Shown: positions 50,185-61,605, counted from the first letter of the stretch. The stretch is DNA of 64,000 bases from Micrasema longulum (GCA_022494885.1 JAGVSM010000942.1:1-64000), one strand, 5' to 3'. Notes: generated from the letters alone by a model not told the origin. Program-made: numbers and translations.

Positions 50185-51150
50185 TGACAATGAGGAACTT
50201 CAGCCCTACGGGAAATTGGATACAAAAAATATTTTCTTGCGCGCGGTAAAAATTAGAGCATTAAATTGTACGGCAAAGTTTCTTGAAAACGCACAAATTT
50301 TATTTTTTTATAAAAACGCAGGACAGGTAAACGTCGTTTTGCGCCGATTTACAGCTACGCCGGTTGCTGCCGGCGAGGGATTCCCCGGTTCGGCCGACAC
50401 CAGACGACAGTAGGCGCCGCGATTCTAATAGCAGACACACTTTTACACGTTGTTTTATTCTATTACCGTGTATGCGAGCAGCCTATTGTGTGCGTGAAAC
50501 TGTTTCCGAGTTAGTTTTCGTTTTGTTTTTAAGAAAAATAAAAAGGTATGATTATATTTTTTATTTTATTATTATTAAGATTAAAAGAATATTCAAATAT
50601 TTGTAGTTTATGCTATGATTCTGCAAGAAAGGAAGCAACAATCAAAGCAAATGAAATTGGAAGCTTTTTTAAAAAAACTGTGAGATTTTAATTTGGTACT
50701 GACGAGCTGGAGAGTTAGTATTTATTATTAAAAAATAACATTATTCATATCAAGAGATTATTATTTATTTTGTAAACGAATTTTCACTGTATTTATTAAA
50801 TACATTTATGATTTATTTTGAATATATATAGGATATGTATTTAATAAACGTGTTAGATTGTTCTTAGAATTTTGACACGGAACCTAACCTTATATCTTCC
50901 ATTATATTTGTGTTCATATTACGCCGATTTTTTTAACGCCGGTGTCTCTCGGAACAAAACCCCGGCGTAAAACGTTTACCTATACTTTGAACGACGTCAC
51001 TGGTTCATATGAACCAACCAATGATATAAGAGCTGTGAAGGATATCCGATTTGCTTACCGTAAACGAACCAATCGGGAGAACGTCACACGCGGAGTTATT
51101 TCAGAAATAAAAAACTTTAAAAAACCATAGCGCTGATAATACAATATGTA
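50185..51150 (+). mobile_element. MITE-D copy, split by a TIR element
   Basis: GAACTTCAGCCCTACGGGAA, GATACAAAAAATATTTTCTT and AAAATTAGAGCATTAAATTG (50190-50320), then GAACGACGTCACTGGTTCAT to GGAGTTATTTCAGAAATAAA (50990-51110), follow the uninterrupted reverse copy at 61285-61605. Confidence 0.8.
50325..50981. mobile_element. TIR element inside MITE-D, about 655 bp
   Basis: Ends AGGTAAACGTCGTTTTGCGC and (reverse) AGGTAAACGTTTTACGCCGG are imperfect terminal inverted repeats of about 20 bp. The interior has no transposase frame; it holds an AT-rich body. Exact borders and target duplication are uncertain. Confidence 0.6.
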
Positions 51151-51479
51151 AAAAAAAATGGCTTAGTTTAATAGTCTATTAACTCATTTGAAAAAAACAC
51201 TGGACTACCACATTAAGATGAAAAGGTAAAGCTTTTGCAATAGAGAAATGAAAATACGTGTATTATTTAACTTTATGTTTTTGCCATCTTAAGTAAGCTT
51301 ACATACAAAAATATTCCGAATAATAATGTCCCGATACGAAAATAGAACGCCGTAAACGTCATAAGAACAAATTGTTATTATGCTGCTTTTATTGCATTTT
51401 CCTCTCAATGGAGTCTGCTATCTACGCAAAGTCTTGTCTCGTCGCCTGCCAAGTCCCAGTTTTAAGATCTAGAATCGTC

Positions 51480-51772
51480 GTGTATTGACAAATATTTCAA
51501 CAAAGATGTAGAACGAAAGAAGGACACAATACCTAGCGAGATGCTTGGATTTGTACTTCGAAAAAGATATTTCAATCATATTACTAAAATTCGCACTTCG
51601 TAAATACACTAGTCCGCAGCATACTAGAATACTGTTCCATCTTTGGGACCATTCTGAATCAAACCACATCCTCGGATTAGAAAAGGTTCAAAAGCGATTT
51701 TTGCGATACTTATATCTTAAAGAAAATAATAATTATCCATCATTATTTCTCGCAGGGACGCTAGATTAAAAC
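51480..51772 (+). mobile_element. LINE reverse transcriptase relic
   Basis: One frame gives LVRSILEYCSIFG, the next gives LEKVQKRFLRYLYLKENNNY, the adjacent motifs of jockey-like reverse transcriptases, with a frameshift between. Confidence 0.7.
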
Positions 51773-51779
51773 ACCCTCG

Positions 51780-52440
51780 AATCTTGTTGTCAGTTTAATG
51801 TAATCACTTAAAACAGTCAATAACGGGTCACTTTGTCTAAGAAGACTGATTTCTGACCTATCAAGTTTCACGTTAACACTTAAAACAGACAATAACGGGT
51901 CATAAGCGTTGTATAGGAAGACTCACTAGTGGTCTATCAAGTTTAAAGTGATCATTTAAAACAGTCAACAACAAGTCTTTAAACAACGCTTAAGTGCAAA
52001 GAAATTACAAACAGTCAATAACAGGTCACAAGCGTTGTCTAGGAAGACTCACTTGTGACCTATCAAGTTTAAAATGATCATTTAAAAAAGTCAATAACAT
52101 GTCACAAGCGCTGTGTAAAGACTAAATAACGCTTGTGATCTATCAAGTGCAAAGTAATTACAAACAGTCAATAACAGGTCATAAGCGTTGTCTAGGAAGA
52201 CTCACTTGTGACCTATCAAGTTTAAAGTGATCATTTAAAACAGTCAATAACAGGTCACAAGCGTTGTGTAAAAACTAAACAACGGTTGTGATCTATCAAG
52301 TGCAAAGTAATTACAAACAGTCAATAACAGGTCACAAGCGTTGTCTAGGCAGTCTAAACAACGCTTGTGACCTATCAAGTGCAATACGATCACTTAGTCA
52401 ATAACAGGTCGTAAGTGTTGTCTGGAAGTCTAGACATTCT
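51780..52440. repeat. Minisatellite with palindromic units of about 75 bp
   Basis: About eight to nine copies of AGTCAATAACAGGTCACAAG then CGTTGTCTAGGAAGACTCAC then TTGTGACCTATCAAGTTTAA. Within a unit AGGTCACAAGCGTTGT and ACAACGCTTGTGACCT are reverse complements (perfect 16-bp arms at about 52329 and 52357). Confidence 0.9.
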
Positions 52441-52444
52441 GCCC

Positions 52445-53170
52445 ATGTATAATTTGTTACCGCGTTTTTTGTATGAAAAGAGAACGGGAGTTCAAAAGGA
52501 CGGACCTAAATTAGAAAATAGAACGGCGCGCAAATGTCATGCCGGAAATACAGAGCGCGTTTGTTTCCAAACACATTCGCGTTTATTTATCGTTCGGAGA
52601 ATCGATACCTACCACAAAGTAACATAATCTTTTTTTATGTCTAACTAAACTTAAACTTGCTCAATTTTACGCTCGAAATTCGACATTTAAATCCCGAACT
52701 TCCGGCCAACGGAGACGTTCCGCGCTCAAAAACATCAAAAGAAATTCGAGATTTAAATTGTTCACATGAAAAAGACCTCGTCAATTTTGAAATTCGTTAA
52801 ATATTACGTGATTTAATATAATCCATTTAATGAAAATATAGATACTTTCATTGCCCATTTTACTTGTATTTTCACGAATTTCCCTTTAATATTTGTCAGC
52901 ATATACAAATATTTTTTTTATTTACGTACAATGCACCCCGTTTTTCAAAAAATATATATTTTAGGTACTGATAAATAAACTTCATATCATATTTTATTTT
53001 TATGAAATATTTAAAAATATTATTTTGTTTTTTCATTCTATTTTTTATATTTTCTTGTATATTTATTGATTATTTTAAATAGCACTTAAGATTTGTACAG
53101 AATATGTAAATAAATTAGAATTAGGTTATTTAATATTACGCGAGAACGTGACCACGGTGTGCCTCTTTAT
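52445..53170. other. Unassigned AT-rich sequence
   Basis: No feature recognised. Confidence 0.4.
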
Positions 53171-53174
53171 ATAC

Positions 53175-53510
53175 ACAGTGTTTCAAGGCCAGACCGCGAA
53201 ATTTCAGATGAATATTCCTACTGGTAAACTTTGAAAAAAATCGTAATAAATATTTTCAAAAGACAGTTTTATTTATGTTTTTTTTTATAATCTGAAAATG
53301 GGGTAAATCATTAATTTCTCAGACTAGCATCACTTCCACAAACCCATATCCCTCCACAGCAAGAAATTAAATATTTACTCGATTTTCAAATTATTATAAA
53401 TAAATTTTAAAAATTTGGAAAATATTTATTAGGATATTTTTTTTTTACCATGAGTAATGTTCCTCTGAAGTTCCGCGGTCTGGCTCTTAAACACCGTGTA
53501 TATAAAAACA
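53175..53510. mobile_element. MITE-G, uninterrupted copy
   Basis: ACACAGTGTTTCAAGGCCAG at the left and (reverse) ACACGGTGTTTAAGAGCCAG at the right; arms extend through ATTTCAGATGAATATTCC / CTTCAGAGGAACATT and AATTTCTCAGACTAGC. About 335 bp. The same core makes the middle of 12762-13690. Confidence 0.8.
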
Positions 53511-53639
53511 AGAACGGATCTATCTTTGACCCACGCCTGGTATAATGAGTTGAAATTTTAATAATTTTAATAAGTAAATATTTATATTATATTAAACCAT
53601 AGAATTAAGAATAGTCCAGAAGGAGCGTAGAATCATATT

Positions 53640-53825
53640 TGAATACATCGGACTGTGTCCAATAATTTTTCGAATATGTCCAAATGTTTATTATTAATAA
53701 GAAATTGATTTTACCCCATAGGAAGTTTTGGCAGATTACAACAGCGGCGACAGGTTTAAGTAATCTCTTTACTTGTGTAATATTCACCACTCGACCAAGG
53801 TTTGAACGTCCATAATTTTATCATT
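53640..53825 (+). mobile_element. MITE-B copy 3, decayed half
   Basis: ATGTCCAAATGTTTATTATT, TTTTACCCCATAGGAAGTTT and GTGTAATATTCACCACTCGA follow the MITE-B order. Confidence 0.55.
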
Positions 53826-54064
53826 CTTCCATGTTTATAAAGTTTATAAAAACACTGATAAGACCAACTTGTATGTTACAAAACGCTTTATTTATATATA
53901 AATATATTACGGTATTTTAAGATAAACAGAGATTTATGTCAACAGGTTGGATCTAGAGATAAACAAAATTATCAATAGGATTCATTTTATCAATATTATG
54001 CCACACTGTAATCCGTATTAACTAGTAAACCGGGTTAGTGTATATTCGATGTGACACCTACAAA

Positions 54065-54440
54065 GCAGTTGTATAAACTTTAACACAATGCTGAGTAAAT
54101 TACGCGTGCAAACTCTAAAATGTAATGCGTAATGTCTGTATCAAAACTACAAAATATACTGGGTAATTTCTGTATACGTACTCCAAAACTTAGCGTGCAA
54201 TTTACGTAAACTACAAAATAAACCGTGTATTTTATGTACACTAACTACAAAATATACACTAACTCCAAAATGTACCGACCGAGTAAATTCTACACATAAG
54301 CTCCAAAATGTTCCGGCAAATTTCTGTAGAAGATCCTTAATATATCGAGTAAATTCAAAAATATTCCGACTAATTTATGTGTATTTATATTATGAACTCC
54401 AAGACTAAACCGAAAAAACTATGCCGAGTAAATTTTTAGT
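54065..54440. repeat. Degenerate tandem repeat, about 35-40 bp units
   Basis: Recurring ACTCCAAAATGTA, CGAGTAAATT and TTCTGTA blocks, each variable. Similar blocks reappear at 56465-56600 after a 2-kb stretch of insertions. Confidence 0.7.
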
Positions 54441-54549
54441 ATTAAAACACCAAAATAAAGAGTGTATGTAATTATTATGTATGCTTGAGAGTACATCGGT
54501 GATATGGAGTCCGCACGAAGCGAGATACTCCCTCATGTTGGAGAGGGTA

Positions 54550-55000
54550 TCTCTACATGAGGGAGTATGGTAGTTATCCGTGGCTCTATCCCACTGGGTT
54601 CCTCTTGGGTGTCCTTGGGACCAACAGTTTGCAACTTAGAAGGGATGGGTCTACACTGACCCATTTTTTCAGACTGTTAAGGGGTTTTATCGATAACTTG
54701 GCCATTTTAGAGAGTATCAATTATTATGTTCCTGATGGCTATCTCCGACAGCGTCAGCACAGACGGTTTTACCTCCCGGTTTCCAGAACCAACCTGCCTC
54801 TGGTCATGCCGATTGGAAGAGCAGTCAAGCAGCTGAACATTATCACTTTGGGGGTCGACATCTTTCACATTAGTGAAACTATGTTTAAGAGCCAAATGCT
54901 CTTGCTATTAGAGAGTATTATACCTTAATAATGTCGAACCATTGCTCAGGGATTCTTGGTTTGATATTAAGTTCCAATTTAACGTCTTAAATTTAACCTT
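54550..55000 (+). mobile_element. LINE reverse transcriptase C-terminal relic
   Basis: An open frame reads FFRLLRGFIDNLAILESINY then YVPDGYLRQRQHRRFYLPVS and RTNLPLVMPIGRAVKQLN, a jockey-like LINE C-terminus, followed by a 3' part with AATAAATCATTTGGATTTGA. Confidence 0.7.
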
Positions 55001-55059
55001 TGTTTTAATACTTCCTTTGTGTTATGTTATACTTTGTGAATAAATCATTTGGATTTGAA

Positions 55060-55735
55060 TTTGAATTATTAGCGGCATAATCCCCCACACCTTCACAGCG
55101 GGAAACTACGAATTTGAGGTGATCAAGTCCTTTACGTACCGAGGTTCCACAGTCACCAGTAACAACAGTCGGTACACAGGAAGAAATCAGGAGGAGAATA
55201 ATGGCTGCCAACCGTTGCTACTGCGCGCTTCAAAAACAATTACGGTCCAAACTAGTACGAAAAAATAATACCGTACCAAACTCAGATTTAACTAATCCTG
55301 ACATACGCCTCCGAAACCTGGGTTATGACAAAGAATATTGAGGAAACCATTGCAGCTTTCGAAAGAAGAACCCTCAGAGTTGTCTATGGCCCGTGAGAGA
55401 AAACCACCATTGGCGTCGTCGCTACAATAGAGGGCGATACGATATCTACCGAGCGCCCGATGTAATCAACTCCATCAAGGTGGGACGCTCGAGGTGGGCT
55501 GGCCATATAATTAGAATGGACGAAGAAAGCCCCATAAAACGCCTAACTCTCTCTCTGTGCCACAAGGACGACGAAGACCAGGAAGGCCCAAAATGCGATG
55601 GATGGACTGCATCAGTTCAAATATGACAATGTTGGAAGTGGGGAACTGGAGAGGAAGGGCAGCAGACCGGCAAGAGTGGAGGATCAGATCAGCCAAGGCC
55701 CACCCAGGGCAGTAGAGCTTATGAGGATGATGTAA
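55060..55735 (+). mobile_element. LINE relic, RTE-like reverse transcriptase C-terminus
   Basis: Frames in turn give EFEVIKSFTYRGSTVTSNNS, then a YASETWVMTK-like stretch, then RWAGHIIRMDEESPIK and GRPKMRWMD-like sequence. Many frameshifts. Confidence 0.75.
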
Positions 55736-55837
55736 TTATTGTAAGCCAATTCTAAACTATACCTACATTATTTACGTATGGAATCATCAAAATTCATGAT
55801 ATGGAACTGAACCGCTATAATATTATTTTGTAACCAC

Positions 55838-56447
55838 TGTGGCGCCTCCGTCATAGACAATCCTCAAGGACCTACCGAGGAGCGAAACCACACAAGCGAA
55901 CGCAGCTCGTTAAGTTACCAGCCTGCGGTTCGATACCCAGCCGGAAGTAGAGGGAGACAAGAACAAAGACTATAAAAAGCGCGAAGTTCAAGGTCCGTTC
56001 TTCTCTCCTTCTCCGAAATTCGACTGCAGTGCTTCCTCACATAAAATTAGTCTTCTATAAAACACGTGTTAGATGTAAATTTGAATTAAGTTAGATTTTA
56101 TTGAATGTATAATAAAATATCTTTGCATTACACGCCAGTTTCTTATAAAATAAATAGTGTTATCCATGTAAGTAAGCCGTTCTTATTTCTTGTGTGATAA
56201 AATATATATATGAATCCTTTTCCCCGCCACCTTCTGAAAAGAACGTAGTAGGGTGTTGAACGAGAGGTCATAAGGTACCGACGGGACCGATTGCAGGCTC
56301 CAACAGGGACGCGAGGCCCCGAACGGATGGATGCAGGTAAAAAGGAAGATGGCCTAATCCTACCTCACGCACACGCCTGTGAGTACAAAAGTTACACACA
56401 GCGTGTACAGAGAGACCCCAACAGGTAAGCAAAACGCCACACCCACA
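55838..56447 (+). mobile_element. Probable solo LTR, 610 bp
   Basis: Starts TGTGGCGCCTCC and ends ACACCCACA (TG...CA), with CCAC at 55834-55837 and again at 56448-56451 as a 4-bp target duplication. Inside are a TATA-like ACTATAAAAAGCGCG near 55968 and a poly(A) signal AATAAAATAT near 56110. No internal retrotransposon domain adjoins it. Orientation follows the TATA then AATAAA order. Ty3-like ends are an inference. Confidence 0.65.
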
Positions 56448-56464
56448 CCACGAATAATTTCCAT

Positions 56465-56605
56465 ATATTTATAAAAACAAAACTCCAAAATTTACGAAAT
56501 CATCAAATACGCACAAAACTGTAACATATTTCTGCATGCGAATCCCAAAATTTACCCAGGCATCAAACAACTAAATTTCTGTATTACGAAACCAAAAAAA
56601 AAAAA
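56465..56605. repeat. Continuation of the 54065 tandem repeat
   Basis: AACTCCAAAATTTACGAAAT, CATATTTCTGCATGCGAATC and CCCAAAATTTACCCAGGCAT follow the same loose unit as 54065-54440. Confidence 0.5.
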
Positions 56606-56989
56606 TTGCAGTCATTGAATTTAGGAAGGTTCGTATTAAATTTACACATAATGTGTATAATATTCGTTTTGAAGAAGGTAATTTTATAAGAAAATGGGAC
56701 TTAGTAATGCATCAACAGTTAGGATGTGAGCGGTTTACCAATTAAACACTGTTATATTTTTTGGCAACGAGAAACACCTGCTCATTATGCAACAGGCTTG
56801 TTCATCATAGTCTATAATGAACATTCCGTTTGATTATAATTTTGAACACTCTTTAATTGAGTTAGAAGTTGGAACCTAGGTTCTAGTTCCAATATTGTTT
56901 ATGTTTTGAAATTCAAAACAGTCGTTGGATTTAATTGACAAACCTTGATTCATTAAAGTAAGATACTGAAATTCTGTTCAAATGAGAAA

Positions 56990-57115
56990 AAAAGTGCTAC
57001 TGAAATTTGAATATGAAAAATGTTTTCTTACCCGCGGTAAAAAGCAGAGCATTTAATTGTAACGTGAATTTTCTAGAACATGTATGAAAAAATTAATAAA
57101 AATTGATATTTTAAA
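56990..57115 (+). mobile_element. MITE-D fragment
   Basis: GAAAAATGTTTTCTTACCCG, CGGTAAAAAGCAGAGCATTT and AATTTTCTAGAACATGTATG match the MITE-D left part. Confidence 0.6.
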
Positions 57116-57124
57116 TTAATTAAT

Positions 57125-57357
57125 TATTCCGTTTCCGAACCTAATGGTGCATAGCGCACTGCATTGGTACGCCAATCGCAGCGTATCTTGATCATTTTTG
57201 TTACATGAAGGTAAGATGATCAGTTTTACGATATGGTATGGTACCAGTCCAGGGACTAGGTGAAAACACCCTTTAAAATAAATATTTCATATAAATCATA
57301 CCCGAGACCTCTTGCATGGTAGTGAAACGCGCTGACCATTACACCACGAGGCCGACA
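57125..57357 (-). mobile_element. SINE-1, minus-strand copy
   Basis: The tail region TTTCCGAACCTAATGGTGCA lies at the left, and the tRNA-like head is read in reverse from CATTACACCACGAGGCC near 57336-57352. The B-box region is shortened. Confidence 0.8.
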
Positions 57358-57639
57358 GTAATAAAAATAGTATTTATAAAATAAAAAAACGAGAAAGAAA
57401 GATTTTTCTAATTTTTGTAGCTAATTGATTTAGTATTTAGTTCAGATTTTATATTTGTTAAATTAATAGCAAATATATATTAAATCATGATCAATTAACC
57501 TTGCTGTCCAATACCTATGACACAGATGTCCAAGCACTATAAACATGTGTCCAATTAATTGCTGTGATTTATGTGTTTTTCCATTAAAATAAATATATAA
57601 AAAAATAGGTATTCGTCTTTCACTAATTTCAAATTAGTT

Positions 57640-57960
57640 TTATAAAAGGCCATTGGATTCATGTCCAGAATGTGTAGATTAGTCAATTCATCACACGACT
57701 TGGAATTCTTTGGGATAGATCTTACGGCTTTTCGTAGATCTCTTCGCGACTAAACAGCGTGGGATGAAGTTGGATTGGCATGGTTTAGCTCGAAGTCTTA
57801 TGTCATTTGTTTTTATGAATATTATTGTATTGCCCTTATTTGTATTTGCTAAATAGTTTTATGTTCTTTTTGTTCAGTTTCTTGTATTTATGTTTCTTCA
57901 TGTAACTGTTGTAATTGGCTTAGGCCGTATATACAATATATAAATAAATAAATTCTACAG
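57640..57960 (+). mobile_element. LINE 3' end with ATAA tail
   Basis: A decayed frame reads FFGIDLTAFRRSLRD then TAWDEVGLAW, then a T-rich 3' UTR and a TATAAATAAATAAA tail. Family not identified. Confidence 0.5.
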
Positions 57961-58049
57961 AAAAAAACCTTAGATGTTATTTTACTTTATCCGTACTGTT
58001 AAGATTAACAAATTACAACAAAGATGGAGAAGATTTTATAACAATAATA

Positions 58050-58700
58050 ATTATGGATAACTTATATAGCGCCATTTTCGTAATACAATACCTCAAGGGC
58101 GCTTTACAAAGTGACTATGTAAAGATTTAAATTTAATTTTAACTTTTTAATTTAAGAAAAATAATGTACTTTGTCACCACATGCTAAGATTTTATTCAAA
58201 TGATTTAGAGAACAAGTGGGTTTTAAGTTTCTTCCGAAACATCACTTCACTCTCTCAGTTTCGGACTTCGGATGCTGGGAGAGCATTCCATGCCGTAGGG
58301 CCTGCGACCGCAAATGCGCGTTCGCCGAATTTAGTGCGCTGTTTGCGTAGAGGTATAGTAACGTTTCCTTTCGACGTTGATGTAGCTGACCTAAGCATAA
58401 GACGTCTGTCAGCTAGTTCATCTGGAATGCAGAGTTCCTTTAGATATTCCGGAGCAGAGTTGTACAGTGACTTATACATAAGCCAACAGAGTTTGTATTC
58501 CACCCTCTGTGGTAAACGTAGCCAGTGTAATTCCCGAAGTAGTGGAGTGATATGACTGAACTTAAAAATTAAAAAAATAAGTCTCGCTGCGGCATTCAAT
58601 ACAGACTGTAAGCGAGTCATTTTATTCATTGGTAGACCTGCATAGATACCATTACAATAATCTACTCTAGACACTACAAACGCATTTATTAATTTTAGAT
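58050..58700 (-). mobile_element. LINE-A 3' end, copy 3
   Basis: Minus-strand frame reads SRVDYCNGIYAGLPMNKMTR then ELHWLRLPQRVEYKLCWLMY, SAPEYLKELCIPDELADRRL and FAVAGPTAWNALPASEVRN, then a 3' UTR with TATATAGCGCCATTTTCGTA (plus sense). One frameshift near the end. Confidence 0.88.
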
Positions 58701-58704
58701 AAGG

Positions 58705-59545
58705 AAATATGAAAATCTGGGCATACAGGGCGTTTGACCCGTCATTGGCTAGATTATACGCTTTAAAATAATAATTTTAAAAATATTCATATTGTTAACA
58801 AGTTTCAGTTCGTTTGAAACAATTCATGTTTTCAAATGGGCATTCAAACTGGCCTGATTTAAAACGATTATAAATTGCGAACCAATTTAAATTTAAAAAT
58901 ATTACTTTATTGAAATTTCTTCGGCGGATGGTTGGTAAGATAGAAATCAAGTGGTCCAATTATTTTTCGAATGTTGTCAGATTACAGCGAAAAGATTAAA
59001 TGCAAATCAGGTATTGCCAGTTTTGGGCAATTAATTGCAGGCATTTTGTAAGGAAGTCGATTTATCTCCGATAGTAATGCGAGGTAAACAACATGTTTCG
59101 GTTCGTTCACTAATATCCTCTGGGCGTAGATTCGCATAAATAATAGAAAATGTTACAGGATGTTATTTATATCGGATTAATAATTAGCGGATAGCGAAAA
59201 AGTCATTTCATAAATCATTACGGTCCTTTTTTGATAAACATCAGTAGTCTAATAATTACAAGCTGTTTTTTGTTTGTTTTTATTTTTATACGTTTTTATT
59301 TGCCTATTTATTTTTAGTGTTTACACGGTAGATACAGTTCTATGATTGTAGAAAAATTAAATATAAATAATGCAATCAAACGGTTTATCGATTTGCAAAT
59401 AAATTCGCTTACACGATTAATTTTTATCGAATGAGGAAGTTCAGAGGTTTTTAATTTATTTGTTAAAAGACTATCAAACTCATCATCATCAGCATTCCAT
59501 GTCCGCTCCCTAGTTAAGGCATATAGTATCCACAAAAACCAGGCG
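58705..59545. other. Unassigned sequence between two LINE-A copies
   Basis: A MITE-B-like ATACAGGGCGTTTGACCCGT followed by CATTGGCTAGATTATACG at about 58723-58757; otherwise nothing recognised. Confidence 0.4.
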
Positions 59546-59549
59546 AGAG

Positions 59550-60390
59550 AGGTGTGCTTGTCAATTTAATTGATAGATGCATCGAGAAAATAGGAAACTG
59601 GATGGCTGAAAACAGACTAACATTAAACCCGTCAAAAACTGAACAACTGTGGGTGGCTTCAGCCAGACGACAGAATTTGATCCAGGATACGGCCCTACCC
59701 AATGTAGGGAGTACCGCTTTACCCACCGTTAAACTACTGGGAGTTTTACTCAATTCTGACCTTTCTCTTGACGCTCAAATTAGTAGAACGATAAGGTCAT
59801 ACTTCTACCAGCTGAGACAAATTAAATGCATACGCAAAAATTTGCCGGTTGATGCCGCCCGTCAATTAATAAAAGCGTTTGTAGTGTCTAGAGTCGATTA
59901 TTGTAATGGTATCTATGCAGGTCTACCAATGAACAAAATGACTCGCCTACAATCTGTATTGAATGCCGCAGTGAGACTTATTTTCGGAATCTCTAAGTTC
60001 AGTCATATCACTCCACTACTTTGGGGACTACACTGGCTACGTTTTCCACAGAGGGTCGAATACAAACTCTGTTGGCTTATGTATAAGTCACTGCACAACT
60101 CTGCTCCGGAATATCTAAGGGAACTATGCATTCCAGATGAACTAGCTGACAGGCGTCTCACGCTTAGATCAGCTACGTCAACGTCGGAAAAAACTTAAAA
60201 CCCACTTGTTCTCTAAATCATTTAAATAAATCCATAGCATGTGACCGCAAAATAAATTGTTGAAATAAAATTACAAATTTAAAAGCTTCAATTAAATTCA
60301 TTTAACAATAGAATTACTATGTAAAGCGCCCTTGGGGTATTTTATTACGAAAATGGCGTTATATAAGTTATCCATAATAAAAATAATAAT
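59550..60390 (+). mobile_element. LINE-A, copy 4, longest coding remnant
   Basis: A 214-codon frame starts IEKIGNWMAENRLTLNPSKT, passes VKLLGVLLNSDLSLDAQISR, VVSRVDYCNGIYAGLPMNKM and HWLRFPQRVEYKLCWLMYKS, and ends after RSATSTS. An internal deletion of about 100 bp then joins it to KLKTHLFSKSFK with a stop, followed by the full 3' UTR and an ATAA-type tail. Confidence 0.9.
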
Positions 60391-60399
60391 AAAAAGAGC

Positions 60400-61260
60400 C
60401 TCCATGCATCTCTATCGGCTGTCAACTTCTTTGCGTCCTCCCAAGTCGTGTTCTCGTCCCGAAGTCCTAAAATAAACTGCCGACGAACAGTCAGCAGTGG
60501 ACGTCCAGGACGTCGAGAACCTGATGCCTTGTAAAATGGACAAGCGTGGTTAAGGCTCTCGGGAGGCATCCGCAGCACATGGCCAAGCCAACCGTATCGC
60601 CTCCGCTCGATGACAGTTGTCACGGGAGTCTGCTGCGTCCGTTCTCTTATAACTTCATTCCGCACAAAGTCAAACCACCGCACACCCGAGATTCTTCTGA
60701 GAAACCTAACTTAACTCAGTATTTTGCTGTTTTGGGCCCTAGTGGGGTGCCACGATTCGCATCCGCGGAGGAGAATAGGTGTTATGCAGGCGTTATATAC
60801 GCGGCATTTGGTTTTCACTGAGTAACTATCCGATCTTTAGACAGCCTTTATACTGTTGAATGTGGTGCCTGCTACTCCCAACCGCAGTTCCAGTTATTTT
60901 TGAAAGCTGCCATTTTCCGTAACATATACTCCCAGGGCTGGTATTCCAATCGAAATTATAGCGCGGTATAGCGCGTTTTTACGTACTAAATACGCATTAT
61001 AGCGCGCTGTAAACGCGTTCGGAATACCAGCCCAGGTATTTGAAACTCTCGACCTTTTCGGTGACTTAATTTGACAGAGGCAGGGGATTTTGGGCATCAA
61101 GGCATGAAGTGTTACACAGTACATGGGTTTTAGCAATACTGATTTTTAAACCCATGCATGCGGAGCACCTATTTGGGCTTTCTACAGTGACCTGAAGACC
61201 CCCGACTGAATCGTCAATTATAACCGCATCATCGGCGTACTAACCCAAATTTTGGTTTTC
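60400..61260 (-). mobile_element. LINE relic with YADD motif, split by a small palindrome
   Basis: Reading the minus strand: YADDAVIIDDSVGGLQVTVE (catalytic YADD), then VTEKVESFKYLG, the palindrome, VYVTENGSFQK, then CITPILLRGCESW, ISGVRWFDFVRNEVIRERTQ, RRRYGWLGHVLRMPPESLNH and RRPGRPLLTVRRQFILGLRD. Frameshifts and stops make it inactive. Confidence 0.85.
60937..61031. mobile_element. 95-bp CG-rich palindromic MITE
   Basis: Ends GCTGGTATTCC and GGAATACCAGC are perfect inverted repeats. It is flanked by CCAGG at 60932-60936 and 61032-61036. Removing it and one CCAGG restores the LINE frame KYLG-VYVTENG. Confidence 0.85.
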
Positions 61261-61284
61261 AATTTTTGTAATATGTGCGTTGCG

Positions 61285-61605
61285 ATTTATTAAAGTTTTG
61301 CATTTCTGAAATAACTCCGCGTGTGACGTCAGAGCTTCTCTTCCGCTTATTCTCAATCAGTTCTGCCCATTGGTGCATTGACGGCGAGCAAACCGAAAAT
61401 CTTCCACAACTCTCTTATCATTGGTTGATTTATATGAACTAGTGACGTCGTTCATTTTTATAAAAATATTTTTCATTTTTTTTTCGTACATTTTCAGGAA
61501 ACTTTGCCGAACGATTCAACGCTACAATTTTTACCGCACGCAAGAAAACACTTATTGTATCCAATTTCCCGTAGGGCTGAAGTTCCTCGTTGTATAATTT
61601 TAGGT
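61285..61605 (-). mobile_element. MITE-D, uninterrupted copy
   Basis: Reverse complement of the 50185/50985 parts: TGAAATAACTCCGCGTGTGA at the left, AGTGACGTCGTTCATTTTTA in the middle, CAATTTCCCGTAGGGCTGAA at the right. Confidence 0.8.

Noticed and set aside
54557..54928. 123-codon open frame as a host gene
   Set aside because: The motifs (INYYVPDGYLRQRQHR, YLPVSRTN) are those of a LINE reverse transcriptase end, and it sits among other relics.
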